This document shows, piece by piece, positions 1 through 8,596 of a stretch of 64,000 nucleotides of DNA. Source of the DNA: Bacteroides faecis MAJ27 (GTDB taxonomy: Bacteria > Bacteroidota > Bacteroidia > Bacteroidales > Bacteroidaceae); the NCBI RefSeq assembly GCF_900106755.1, contig NZ_FNNN01000005.1, positions 1 through 64,000 of the forward strand, written 5' to 3'. The stretch's first letter is position 1, and each line of letters starts with the position of its first letter. The notes under the pieces are model-generated. The model worked only from the letters and a program-made list of their open reading frames with translations. It did no database searches and was not told where the DNA came from. Both the position numbers and the translations under genes were made by a program.

Positions 1-93
<93 letters not shown>

Positions 94-103
94 TTTAAAG
101 AGT

Positions 104-138
104 CCCCGCCGGTCTTTATTGACTGGCGGGGATTTATG
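104..138 (+). terminator. Terminator of the rRNA operon
   Basis: An 11-bp stem (104-114 with 121-131, one G-U pair) with a 6-nt loop lies 11 nt after the 5S gene and is followed by a T-rich stretch. It is GC-rich in an AT-rich setting, as expected for an intrinsic terminator. Confidence 0.85.
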
Positions 139-190
139 TATTTATACCCATCCATCATCTTTGCTATATTCTATCTTTTATCTTTATAAA

Positions 191-394
191 GCCATATATT
201 AGCTTCATTTTAGTTCAATCGGATTCGAATGATTCCTGCTTTTAAAACGTCTTATTCTATCGAAATCATATTCTCTCCTGTTGATTTTCTGTAGTTTGAT
301 CTAATTTATTTTCCTTTTCTTTTGTTTTCTCAGAACAAATGCATACTTTTGTAGTGTACTATTGAACTAATACACTTAGAGCCATATATTAGCT
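191..394 (+). repeat. 14-nt direct repeat pair upstream of the ABC operon
   Basis: GCCATATATTAGCT occurs at 191-204 and again at 381-394, exactly 190 bp apart, in the otherwise featureless leader region. The second copy lies inside a 7-bp inverted repeat (376-382 with 392-398). The rest of 140-320 shows no gene or other structure. Confidence 0.6.
321..376 (+). promoter_or_regulatory. Promoter and candidate YtrA-type operator of the ABC operon
   Basis: A Bacteroidales promoter is visible: TTTG at 321-324, a 19-nt spacer, then TACTTTTG at 344-351. Directly downstream, over the expected start of transcription, is a 6-bp inverted repeat AGTGTA (353-358) and TACACT (371-376) with a 12-nt spacer. 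The half-sites match the operator I recall for Bacillus YtrA (AGTGTA / TACACT, about 13-nt spacer). A YtrA-like GntR gene is the third gene of this operon, so autorepression is the natural reading (inference). Confidence 0.7.
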
Positions 395-398
395 CTAA
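376..398 (+). promoter_or_regulatory. Leader hairpin in front of the ABC operon
   Basis: TTAGAGC (376-382) pairs perfectly with GCTCTAA (392-398) around a 9-nt AT-only or nearly AT-only loop. It lies 19 nt before the first start codon, in the predicted 5' leader. It could be an mRNA hairpin or a second operator, and it abuts the candidate YtrA site. Confidence 0.45.
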
Positions 399-417
399 CA
401 GCTAAAAAAATAATATT

Positions 418-1266
418 ATGATTAAAGTTGAGAATTTATCTTTTACTTATCCCAAATCAAAGCACATGGTATTACACGACTTTTCTTTTTCTTTAGAGGC
501 AGGTCGGGTTTATGGACTGTTGGGACGTAATGGGGCAGGGAAATCAACTCTCCTTTATTTGATGACTGGATTATTGACTCCGAAAAAAGGGAAAATAATG
601 TACCATGATATAAATGTCCGTTCTCGTCTGCCAATGACATTGCAGGATATGTTCTTGGTTCCGGAAGAATTTGAATTACCTTCTATATCATTGAAAAAGT
701 ATATTGACTTGAATGCTCCTTTTTATCCAAACTTTAGCAAAGAGGATATGTATAAGTATCTTCATTGTTTTGAAATGGATATGGATGTGAATTTAGGAGC
801 ACTTTCTATGGGGCAAAAAAAGAAAGTATTTATGAGTTTTGCTTTAGCTACCAATACTTCTCTTTTATTGATGGATGAACCGACAAATGGATTGGATATT
901 CCGGGAAAGAGCCAGTTTCGCAAATTTATGGCATCGGGGATGACAGATAATAAAACAATTGTGATTTCAACTCATCAGATACGTGATATAGACAAAATGC
1001 TGGATTCTGTTATGATCATGGATGAAAGCCGGGTATTATTGAATGAATCGACAGTGCATATATGCGAGAAATTGTGCTTTAAGGAAAGTGATGACCGTAG
1101 TCTGATTGATAAAGCGCTTTTTGCCGTTCCTTCTTTGCATGGGAATAGTTTGCTTTTACTGAATGAACACAACGAAGATTCAGATATCAACATAGAACTG
1201 CTATTTAATGCAATACTGGCACAACCACAAAAGATTGCTAATTTGTTTCACGCTCAAGAAGAATAG
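418..1266 (+). CDS. ABC transporter ATP-binding protein (YtrB-like)
   Basis: Nucleotide-binding subunit of an ABC exporter. Walker A GRNGAGKST is at residues 36-44, the signature LSMGQ at 129-133, Walker B LLLMDEP at 149-155 and the switch histidine in STHQ at H186. The domain is followed by a ~90-residue C-terminal extension without an obvious motif. It is the first gene of an operon with a membrane subunit 3 nt downstream and a YtrA-like repressor. In Firmicutes such operons respond to cell-wall-active antibiotics; that role here is inference. Confidence 0.9.
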   Translation: MIKVENLSFTYPKSKHMVLHDFSFSLEAGRVYGLLGRNGAGKSTLLYLMTGLLTPKKGKIMYHDINVRSRLPMTLQDMFLVPEEFELPSISLKKYIDLNAPFYPNFSKEDMYKYLHCFEMDMDVNLGALSMGQKKKVFMSFALATNTSLLLMDEPTNGLDIPGKSQFRKFMASGMTDNKTIVISTHQIRDIDKMLDSVMIMDESRVLLNESTVHICEKLCFKESDDRSLIDKALFAVPSLHGNSLLLLNEHNEDSDINIELLFNAILAQPQKIANLFHAQEE

Positions 1267-1269
1267 ATT

Positions 1270-2085
1270 ATGATAAAGGATACATTTTTTAGTTTTTCTC
1301 GCTTTGGAAAATTATGCCGTAAAGAGATTTTAGAGAATTGGAAGTTGTATGTGCTTCAGTTGTTGGTAATGTATTTAATAATGGCAATTATATTGATTTG
1401 GTATAGCTATACTGATTATAGTAGTTTTAATATACTTACTAAAACAAATGATTTAAATGTTCATATATTTACGTTGGTCTTTTGGATGTGGTCTTGGTGG
1501 GCATTTATGTGCTTGGGAACTTCTTTTGCATTTAAAACCATGAAATGTAAAACAGGTCGTATTACAATGTTGATGATTCCTGCTACTGTCTTTGAGAAGT
1601 TTTTCTTTCGATGGCTGGTATATGTGCTTATTCTTCCTTTACTTATTTTTCTATCTATTTGGCTGGCGGATTATACACGTGTACTTTTTTATTCTGCAAT
1701 ATATTCAGAAATACCTTTTATTGAAGTTACTGACTTCAAACACTTTGTTGGTCAGGGAGATGGAGGGTATTCACTATGCCATAGTTGGAAAGATGGTTCT
1801 TTGCTAATATTACTTAATGTATATATTCAATCATTGTTTTTACTGGGGAGTATTGTTTGGCCTAAGAACTCTTTTATAAAAACACTTATTAGTATTGTGC
1901 TTGTTGCCTTTCTTTATAATTGGGGAGTAGTAGCTTTCACTCGTTTTTCAGAGAATAGTACTCTTTCAACCTTGATTTTGTTTTTCTTTAAGTGGGGATA
2001 TATTTTATTCCCAATATTGACTATTATAAATTGGACATTGACTTATTTCCGCTTGAAAGAGTCGGAAGTAATCCATCGAATATAG
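1270..2085 (+). CDS. ABC transporter membrane subunit
   Basis: A 271-residue integral membrane protein with about six hydrophobic segments (roughly residues 30-50, 73-92, 115-133, 185-205, 210-230 and 240-262). No sequence motif identifies it. Position is the argument: it starts 3 nt after the ATP-binding gene and precedes the GntR regulator, the arrangement of YtrBC-type transporters. It is very rich in aromatic residues, as many small Bacteroides ABC permeases are. The substrate is unknown. Confidence 0.75.
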   Translation: MIKDTFFSFSRFGKLCRKEILENWKLYVLQLLVMYLIMAIILIWYSYTDYSSFNILTKTNDLNVHIFTLVFWMWSWWAFMCLGTSFAFKTMKCKTGRITMLMIPATVFEKFFFRWLVYVLILPLLIFLSIWLADYTRVLFYSAIYSEIPFIEVTDFKHFVGQGDGGYSLCHSWKDGSLLILLNVYIQSLFLLGSIVWPKNSFIKTLISIVLVAFLYNWGVVAFTRFSENSTLSTLILFFFKWGYILFPILTIINWTLTYFRLKESEVIHRI

Positions 2086-2100
2086 AAAAGGAGGGTATGT

Positions 2101-2472
2101 ATGAATTTTAAAGAAAGCAGAGCAATATATTTACAGATAGCCGACCGTATTTGTGATGATATCTTGTTGGGACAATACGAGGAAGAAGGACGTATCCCTT
2201 CTGTCAGGGAATATGCGTCTATTGTAGAAGTGAATGCAAATACAGTAATGCGTTCGTATGAGTATCTTCAGTCTCAGGAGGTGATTTACAATAAAAGAGG
2301 GATTGGCTTTTTTGTAGCGTCCGGGGCAAAGATGCTGATTCATTCATTGCGAAAAGAGCAATTCTTAAAAGAAGAAGTCGGCAGCTTTTTCAGGCAACTT
2401 TATACACTTGGTATTTCTATCAAAGAAATAGAGAAGATGTATTATGAGTTTATACAAAGACAAAATCAATAA
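2101..2472 (+). CDS. GntR-family regulator, YtrA subfamily
   Basis: A 123-residue protein with an N-terminal GntR winged helix (about residues 7-75; the IPSVREYA and VNANTVMRSYEYL segments form the recognition helix region). Only a short helical tail of ~45 residues follows, with no effector-binding domain. This architecture defines the YtrA subfamily, which represses its own ABC transporter operon. It is cotranscribed with that transporter, and AGTGTA/TACACT half-sites sit at the operon promoter (353-376). The start is preceded by a good AGGAGG-like site (GGAGGG at about 2090). Confidence 0.9.
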   Translation: MNFKESRAIYLQIADRICDDILLGQYEEEGRIPSVREYASIVEVNANTVMRSYEYLQSQEVIYNKRGIGFFVASGAKMLIHSLRKEQFLKEEVGSFFRQLYTLGISIKEIEKMYYEFIQRQNQ

Positions 2473-2486
2473 TAAACAGATAAGAT

Positions 2487-3287
2487 ATGAAACGCACAAC
2501 ATATATAATAATAGGACTTTTTGTATTGGGCTTATTCTTTATACCTATCCTTCTGCAGACACCTGGCGGTGAGAAAACCGATAATCGTTTATCAATGGAA
2601 GGTGAGCGGACTGAAATAGAAATGACGGGAATCCGTCATGTGAAGGTTGTTGAAAAGTTAGGGAAGATAGATAAAGATCATATAGGCGTATTAGGTAAGT
2701 TGGATGTGGAAGCCTCTCACTCTTCAGGTAAGAGTATATTTGTGTATCCGAAAAGTCAATATTTGCATGTGACACAAGAAGGGGATTGCTTATTGATTGA
2801 AATTAATCTGGATAATGAAGATATCTATCAGGTAATTAGACAGCTAGAAAATGGATGCAGATTGGTTTTAGATGGTTTGAATCTGGAATTGAAAACGGAT
2901 TCAACATTGTTATCTATTGAGAATCGTGCGGCTAGGCTGGATCTTAATGTAAGGAAATTGTGTTTGGACTCTTTATATCTCTTTAATGACGAATGGCAGA
3001 ATATCTCATTGACTTCTTGTCGCTTTCGTTCGTTGGATATAAAAGGAGAGAAGTTGCAATTGAAAGCTGAGCGGGTAGAGGCAACAAACTATTATGAAGA
3101 GTTAGGGACTTTTAGAAGTCGTGAGACTACTCAGTTTATGGTTGAGAATCTGTATTTATCAGGAAAAGATTCGCATAAGTATCGGCCAGGTATAAATTGT
3201 AATCGTATCTTCTGGAGTCCTCAGGTCAGAGATGCAGAACTTGAGCTGACCTTGAATCAGAAGAGTGAGATCATATTGAATCGTTGA
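2487..3287 (+). CDS. Membrane-anchored protein of unknown function
   Basis: A 266-residue protein with one N-terminal hydrophobic segment (about residues 5-24) and then a polar domain predicted to lie outside the cytoplasm. The later part alternates short hydrophobic and polar stretches (LDLNVRKLCL, ISLTSCRFRSLDI, LQLKAERVEA), resembling the beta-helix-like repeats of DUF2807-type proteins, but I cannot assign a family. It starts 14 nt after the GntR gene, so it probably belongs to the same operon. Confidence 0.6.
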   Translation: MKRTTYIIIGLFVLGLFFIPILLQTPGGEKTDNRLSMEGERTEIEMTGIRHVKVVEKLGKIDKDHIGVLGKLDVEASHSSGKSIFVYPKSQYLHVTQEGDCLLIEINLDNEDIYQVIRQLENGCRLVLDGLNLELKTDSTLLSIENRAARLDLNVRKLCLDSLYLFNDEWQNISLTSCRFRSLDIKGEKLQLKAERVEATNYYEELGTFRSRETTQFMVENLYLSGKDSHKYRPGINCNRIFWSPQVRDAELELTLNQKSEIILNR

Positions 3288-3304
3288 ACATAAATGAAAA
3301 GGAA

Positions 3305-3751
3305 ATGAAAGTCATAAAGTCTATTGCAGTTTTAAGTCTGTCAGCTTGTTTGTTTGCTTGTACTTCCAAACCTGATTTAGACGGATTTCGGAAGGTAGAT
3401 ATTAGTAATAATATGCTGGATACGATGCCGAAAGGCAGATTGAGTAATTATAAAGAAACGATAGAGAAAACTTATTTATTGGGGTGTCTGGTATTGAGTA
3501 CAGCGGGTAGTTCGTCAGAAAGCTCTCCGGCTCAGTTGAAAGAATGGAAGGAGGCTCTGAGTATGCCCGATACGATAAAGCCGATATATAGGGAGAGACT
3601 GTGGGACTTTGTTTTTTATCCCCAGATTACTTATGAAGTTGAATCTAAGTATTTGGGTATTTATCAACGAAGAAAAACAGTAATTAAAGGTATCGGGCTT
3701 GATATGATAACAGGAGAAGAAGAAAAATATATCAAATCGAGACAAAAGTAG
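3305..3751 (+). CDS. Putative lipoprotein of unknown function
   Basis: About 148 residues. I place the start at the ATG at 3305, because it gives a compact lipoprotein signal (MKVIKSIAVLSLSACLFAC) with the lipobox LFAC just before CTSKPD. An upstream TTG at 3284 would add seven polar residues before the signal and overlap the preceding gene. The mature part has no recognised domain. It is the last gene of the YtrA-type operon; the terminator candidate lies 100 nt downstream. Confidence 0.6.
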   Translation: MKVIKSIAVLSLSACLFACTSKPDLDGFRKVDISNNMLDTMPKGRLSNYKETIEKTYLLGCLVLSTAGSSSESSPAQLKEWKEALSMPDTIKPIYRERLWDFVFYPQITYEVESKYLGIYQRRKTVIKGIGLDMITGEEEKYIKSRQK

Positions 3752-3854
3752 TTTTTGAGTATTTTATTCATTATAATATTTTAAAGCAGGTGTCATTTAG
3801 TAATATTACTAGGATATAACCGGAATAAAATTGGTGTAAAAGTGTGATTTTATA

Positions 3855-3893
3855 AGAAGAGAGGCGTTTTCTTTGCGTCTTTCTCTTTTTTAT
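3855..3893 (+). terminator. Probable terminator after the ABC operon
   Basis: AAGAGAGGCG pairs imperfectly with CGTCTTTCTCTT and is followed by a run of six T. The stem has G-T pairs and a bulge. Position after the lipoprotein gene and before the V-ATPase promoter fits a terminator. Confidence 0.5.
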
Positions 3894-3907
3894 CAAATTG
3901 ATTTTTG

Positions 3908-3915
3908 TAAATTTG
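3908..3915 (+). promoter_or_regulatory. Candidate -7 element of the V-ATPase operon
   Basis: TAAATTTG at 3908-3915 matches the Bacteroidales -7 consensus TAnnTTTG. The expected -33 TTTG at normal spacing is not clear (only a T-rich stretch). It would give a leader of about 55 nt before the start codon at 3976. Confidence 0.5.
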
Positions 3916-3975
3916 GCGAGAATCTTACAGAGACACACAGTTAATATAGTAATAATACTAAATACTCCTGTTAAT

Positions 3976-4566
3976 ATGGAAAACAAAATTCAAGAGTTGA
4001 CCGATAAGATTTATCGTGAAGGCGTGGAAAAGGGAAACGAGGAAGCGCAGAGACTTATCGCGAATGCTCAGGAAGAAGCAAAGAAGATTATTGAAGATGC
4101 TCGTAAAGAAGCTGACTCAATTGTTGCTGCCTCTCGTAAATCTGCTGATGAACTGGCAGATAATACAAAATCAGAGTTAAAACTATTTTCCGGTCAGGCT
4201 GTCAATGCACTCAAATCCGAGATTGCAACGATGGTCACTGACAAGTTGATAACCGCTTCTGTGAAGGATTTCGCTCAGGATAAGGATTATCTGAATGCGT
4301 TTATCGTTGCGCTGGCATCCAAATGGAGTGTAGATGAACCTATTGTCATCTCAACGGCTGACGCTGAATCACTGAAAAAGTATTTCGCAGCTCATGCAAA
4401 AGCTCTGCTGGATAAAGGTGTGACTATCGAACAAGTGAACGGTATCAAAACTTTATTCACGGTTTCTCCGGCGGACGGTTCATATAAGGTGAACTTCGGA
4501 GAAGAAGAATTCATGAATTACTTCAAAGCGTTCTTGCGTCCTCAATTGGTAGAAATGCTATTTTAA
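3976..4566 (+). CDS. atpE: V/A-type ATP synthase subunit E
   Basis: Peripheral stalk subunit of a V/A-type ATPase, 196 residues. The N-terminal half is a long charged, alanine-rich coiled coil (about residues 5-75, with AQEEAKKIIEDARKEAD), and the C-terminal half is the globular domain that contacts the catalytic head. I start at the ATG at 3976, because the family begins with MExKIQELTDKIYxEGV; the frame is open upstream but that part does not look like protein. It is the first gene of the ATPase operon, 11 nt before the next gene. Confidence 0.9.
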   Translation: MENKIQELTDKIYREGVEKGNEEAQRLIANAQEEAKKIIEDARKEADSIVAASRKSADELADNTKSELKLFSGQAVNALKSEIATMVTDKLITASVKDFAQDKDYLNAFIVALASKWSVDEPIVISTADAESLKKYFAAHAKALLDKGVTIEQVNGIKTLFTVSPADGSYKVNFGEEEFMNYFKAFLRPQLVEMLF

Positions 4567-4577
4567 AAGAAGCGACT

Positions 4578-5420
4578 ATGAGTAGTAAATACTATTACTT
4601 GGTAGCCGGTTTGCCGGAGCTCACTCTGGAGGACAGTAAACTGAGCTATACAGTAGCCGATTTTAAAACCGAAATCTACAGTGGATTGTCTGCTTCAGAC
4701 CAGAAGTTGATTGACCTGTTCTATCTGAAGTTTGATAATGCCAACGTGTTGAAACTCCTCAAAGACAAAGAGGCGGAAATAGACAAACGGGGAAACTATT
4801 CTGCTGCGGAACTCACCGAGTATATTTCTATTCTGAAAGAAGGCGGTGAGATCAGTCCTAAAGAATTCCCTTCCTATTTATCTACTTTTATTTCCGACTA
4901 TCTGAATACTCCGGCTGAAAGCATGGTGTTGCAGGAAGACCATCTGGCTGCTCTGTATTATGAACATGCTATGAAATGCGGAAATAAGTTCGTCTCTTCC
5001 TGGTTTGAATTCAATCTGAACATTAATAATATTCTTGTTGCATTTACAGCCCGTAAATTCAAATGGGATATTGTTTCCTATATTGTAGGAAATACGGAAG
5101 TGTGCGAAGCTTTGCGTACATCCAGTGCCCGCGATTTTGGTTTGTCCGGTGAAGTGGATGTTTTTGAATCGTTGGTGAAGATCAGTGAGATTACGGAACT
5201 GGTGGAACGTGAAAAGAAATTGGATGCTCTGCGGTGGAACTGGATGGAAGATGCTATCTTCTTCGATTATTTCACTGTAGAACGTATTTTCGCTTTCTTA
5301 CTGAAGCTGGAAATGATTGAGCGTTGGATTTCATTGGATAAGGAAAGAGGAAATCAATTGTTCCGAAGCATTATTGAATCGCTGAAGAATGAGGTACAGA
5401 TTCCCGCAGAATTCAGATAA
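4578..5420 (+). CDS. DUF2764 protein, V-ATPase subunit C/d-like
   Basis: A 280-residue soluble, helical and acidic protein starting MSSKYYYLVAGLPEL, typical of the DUF2764 family. It lies between subunits E and A, where spirochaete and chlamydial V-ATPase operons carry a protein of this kind. By position and helical character it is the likely stand-in for subunit C (eukaryotic d), which joins the central shaft to the membrane ring. That function is inference. No gene for a classical subunit C or F is present in the operon. Confidence 0.75.
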   Translation: MSSKYYYLVAGLPELTLEDSKLSYTVADFKTEIYSGLSASDQKLIDLFYLKFDNANVLKLLKDKEAEIDKRGNYSAAELTEYISILKEGGEISPKEFPSYLSTFISDYLNTPAESMVLQEDHLAALYYEHAMKCGNKFVSSWFEFNLNINNILVAFTARKFKWDIVSYIVGNTEVCEALRTSSARDFGLSGEVDVFESLVKISEITELVEREKKLDALRWNWMEDAIFFDYFTVERIFAFLLKLEMIERWISLDKERGNQLFRSIIESLKNEVQIPAEFR

Positions 5421-5437
5421 TAAATTAAAAAAAATAT

Positions 5438-7195
5438 ATGGCAACAAAAGGAACTGTTAGTGGCGTTATTGCCAACATGGTGACCCTCGTCGTTGACGGC
5501 CCGGTAGCTCAGAATGAGATTTGTTATATCTCTACCGGTGGCGATAGATTGATGGCGGAGGTGATTAAGGTTGTAGGTTCGCATGTGTATGTTCAGGTGT
5601 TCGAAAGCACACGTGGACTGAAGGTGGGCGCCGAAGCCGAATTTACAGGACACATGCTTGAAGTGACCTTGGGTCCGGGTATGTTATCGAAAAACTATGA
5701 CGGTCTGCAAAACGACCTTGACAAGATGGACGGTGTTTTCCTGAAAAGAGGACAATATACATATCCGTTGGATAAAGAACGTATATGGCATTTTGTTCCG
5801 ATGGTGAGCGCCGGTGATAAAGTGGTGGCTTCCGCATGGCTGGGACAAGTGGATGAAAACTTCCAGCCGCTGAAAATTATGGCTCCGTTTACTATGAATG
5901 GAACGGCTACCGTCAAAACGATTATGCCCGAAGGGGATTATAAAATAGAAGATACAATTGCTATTCTGACAGACGAGGAAGGAAATGACATTCCGGTGAC
6001 TATGATTCAGAAATGGCCGGTGAAACGGGCTATGACGAATTATAAAGAAAAACCGCGTCCTTTCAAATTGCTGGAGACCGGTGTACGTGTTATTGATACG
6101 CTGAACCCGATTGTAGAAGGTGGTACGGGATTTATCCCCGGTCCGTTCGGTACAGGCAAGACAGTGCTTCAGCATGCTATTTCCAAACAGGCAGAAGCGG
6201 ATATCGTAATTATCGCGGCTTGTGGTGAACGTGCAAACGAGGTTGTGGAAATCTTTACGGAATTCCCGGAACTGGTTGACCCGCATACGGGGCGTAAGCT
6301 GATGGAACGTACAATCATTATCGCGAATACTTCTAACATGCCGGTAGCAGCCCGTGAAGCGTCTGTATATACAGCTATGTCATTGGCTGAATATTATCGT
6401 TCGATGGGATTGAAAGTATTGCTGATGGCTGACTCTACTTCCCGTTGGGCACAGGCATTGCGTGAAATGTCCAACCGTATGGAAGAATTGCCCGGACCGG
6501 ATGCGTTCCCAATGGATATTTCTGCTATTATTTCTAACTTCTATGGCCGTGCAGGTTATGTAAAACTGAATAACGACGAGACCGGCTCAATTACTTTTAT
6601 CGGTACGGTGTCACCTGCCGGAGGTAACTTGAAGGAGCCTGTAACAGAAAACACAAAGAAGGTAGCCCGTTGTTTCTACGCACTGGAACAGGACCGTGCC
6701 GACAAGAAACGTTATCCGGCTGTGAATCCGATTGACTCATATTCCAAATATATCGAATATCCGGAATTTGAAGAATATATCAAAGATCATATCAATGATG
6801 AATGGATCGGTAAAGTGAATGAGCTTAAAACCCGTTTGCAGCGTGGTAAAGAAATTGCCGAACAAATCAACATTCTGGGTGATGACGGTGTACCTGTAGA
6901 ATACCATGTTATCTTCTGGAAATCTGAACTGATCGACTTCGTAATCCTGCAGCAGGATGCCTTTGATGAGGTGGACTCGGTAACTCCGATGGAACGTCAG
7001 GAAGCTATTCTGAATATGATCATAGATATCTGTCATACAGAATTTGAATTTGAAAACTTCAATGAGGTAATGGATTACTTCAAGAAAATGATCAATGTCT
7101 GTAAGCAGATGAACTACTCGAAGTTCAAATCAGAGCAGTACGAAGGGTTCCAGCAGCAATTAAAAGAACTGATTGCCGAAAGAAGCGTTAAATAG
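5438..7195 (+). CDS. atpA: V/A-type ATP synthase catalytic subunit A
   Basis: Catalytic subunit, 585 residues, the usual length. The P-loop GPFGTGKT is at residues 235-242 (K241 binds phosphate), and the catalytic glutamate segment CGERANEV follows. The non-homologous insert typical of V/A-type A subunits precedes the P-loop (roughly 115-190). The DSTSRWAQALREMSNR segment of the nucleotide site is intact. It is third in the operon, 17 nt after the DUF2764 gene. Confidence 0.97.
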   Translation: MATKGTVSGVIANMVTLVVDGPVAQNEICYISTGGDRLMAEVIKVVGSHVYVQVFESTRGLKVGAEAEFTGHMLEVTLGPGMLSKNYDGLQNDLDKMDGVFLKRGQYTYPLDKERIWHFVPMVSAGDKVVASAWLGQVDENFQPLKIMAPFTMNGTATVKTIMPEGDYKIEDTIAILTDEEGNDIPVTMIQKWPVKRAMTNYKEKPRPFKLLETGVRVIDTLNPIVEGGTGFIPGPFGTGKTVLQHAISKQAEADIVIIAACGERANEVVEIFTEFPELVDPHTGRKLMERTIIIANTSNMPVAAREASVYTAMSLAEYYRSMGLKVLLMADSTSRWAQALREMSNRMEELPGPDAFPMDISAIISNFYGRAGYVKLNNDETGSITFIGTVSPAGGNLKEPVTENTKKVARCFYALEQDRADKKRYPAVNPIDSYSKYIEYPEFEEYIKDHINDEWIGKVNELKTRLQRGKEIAEQINILGDDGVPVEYHVIFWKSELIDFVILQQDAFDEVDSVTPMERQEAILNMIIDICHTEFEFENFNEVMDYFKKMINVCKQMNYSKFKSEQYEGFQQQLKELIAERSVK

Positions 7196-7228
7196 TAAAT
7201 TGTAAATAGCTAAATTGTAAATATATAG

Positions 7229-8554
7229 ATGGCAACAAAAGCTTTTCAAAAGATATATACCAAGATTACTCAGATTACCAAGGCTACTTGTTCGCTGAAA
7301 GCGACAGGAGTAGGGTATGACGAGCTTGCCACTGTGAACGGTAAACTGGCACAGGTGGTTAAGATTGCCGGTGACGATGTCACTCTGCAGGTATTTGAAG
7401 GTACGGAAGGTATTCCTACCAACGCTGAAGTAGTGTTCCTCGGCAAATCGCCTACGTTGAAGGTGAGTGAGCAGTTGGCAGGACGTTTCTTCAATGCTTT
7501 CGGTGATCCGATTGACGGAGGTCCGGAAATTGAAGGACAGGAAGTGGAAATCGGTGGTCCGTCAGTGAATCCGGTGCGTCGTAAACAACCGTCGGAGTTG
7601 ATTGCAACGGGTATTGCCGGCATCGACTTGAATAATACACTGGTATCCGGCCAGAAGATTCCGTTCTTTGCCGACCCTGACCAGCCTTTTAATCAGGTGA
7701 TGGCAAACGTGGCATTGCGTGCTGAAACAGATAAGATTATTCTGGGCGGTATGGGTATGACCAACGATGACTACCTGTACTTTAAGAACGTATTCTCTAA
7801 TGCCGGTGCTCTCGACCGTATTGTGAGTTTCATGAATACAACGGAAAATCCTCCGGTAGAACGTTTGTTGATTCCGGATATGGCATTGACCGCGGCTGAA
7901 TATTTCGCTGTAAACAACAATGAGAAAGTACTGGTACTGCTAACTGATATGACCAGCTACGCTGATGCGTTGGCAATCGTATCTAACCGTATGGACCAGA
8001 TTCCGTCTAAAGACTCTATGCCGGGTTCGCTCTATTCGGACTTGGCGAAGATTTACGAAAAGGCGGTACAGTTCCCTTCCGGTGGTTCTATTACGATTAT
8101 TGCGGTGACGACATTGTCCGGTGGCGATATCACGCACGCTGTGCCTGATAATACGGGTTATATTACGGAAGGACAGTTGTTCTTGCGTCGTGACAGTGAT
8201 ATCGGTAAGGTCATTGTTGACCCGTTCCGTTCATTGTCTCGTCTGAAACAGCTGGTAACCGGTAAAAAGACACGTAAAGACCATCCACAGGTGATGAATG
8301 CCGCTGTACGTCTGTATGCCGATGCTGCAAATGCAAAGACTAAGATGGAAAACGGTTTTGACCTGACCAATTACGACGAACGTACGTTGGCTTTTGCGAA
8401 GGACTATTCTAACCAGTTGCTGGCCATTGATGTCAACCTTGATACTACTGAAATGCTGGATGTGGCTTGGGGCTTGTTCGGTGAATATTTCCGTCCGGAA
8501 GAAGTGAATATCAAGAAGGAACTTGTTGACCAATACTGGCCGAAAGGTGAATAA
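7229..8554 (+). CDS. atpB: V/A-type ATP synthase regulatory subunit B
   Basis: Non-catalytic nucleotide-binding subunit that alternates with A in the head, 441 residues. It lacks a Walker A lysine at the P-loop position (ALRAETDKIILGGMG region) as expected for B subunits, and it keeps the DMTSYADAL and GSITIIAVTTLSGGDITHAVPD segments of the family. It follows subunit A after 33 nt. Confidence 0.96.
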   Translation: MATKAFQKIYTKITQITKATCSLKATGVGYDELATVNGKLAQVVKIAGDDVTLQVFEGTEGIPTNAEVVFLGKSPTLKVSEQLAGRFFNAFGDPIDGGPEIEGQEVEIGGPSVNPVRRKQPSELIATGIAGIDLNNTLVSGQKIPFFADPDQPFNQVMANVALRAETDKIILGGMGMTNDDYLYFKNVFSNAGALDRIVSFMNTTENPPVERLLIPDMALTAAEYFAVNNNEKVLVLLTDMTSYADALAIVSNRMDQIPSKDSMPGSLYSDLAKIYEKAVQFPSGGSITIIAVTTLSGGDITHAVPDNTGYITEGQLFLRRDSDIGKVIVDPFRSLSRLKQLVTGKKTRKDHPQVMNAAVRLYADAANAKTKMENGFDLTNYDERTLAFAKDYSNQLLAIDVNLDTTEMLDVAWGLFGEYFRPEEVNIKKELVDQYWPKGE

Positions 8555-8596
8555 TTAGCAACTAGTAATTTATAACTAATAATTAGCAAAAACAAC

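Noticed and set aside
5684..6286. Antisense 200-codon frame opposite V-ATPase subunit A
   Set aside because: Shadow of a strongly conserved gene; low-complexity His/Phe/Arg-rich composition.
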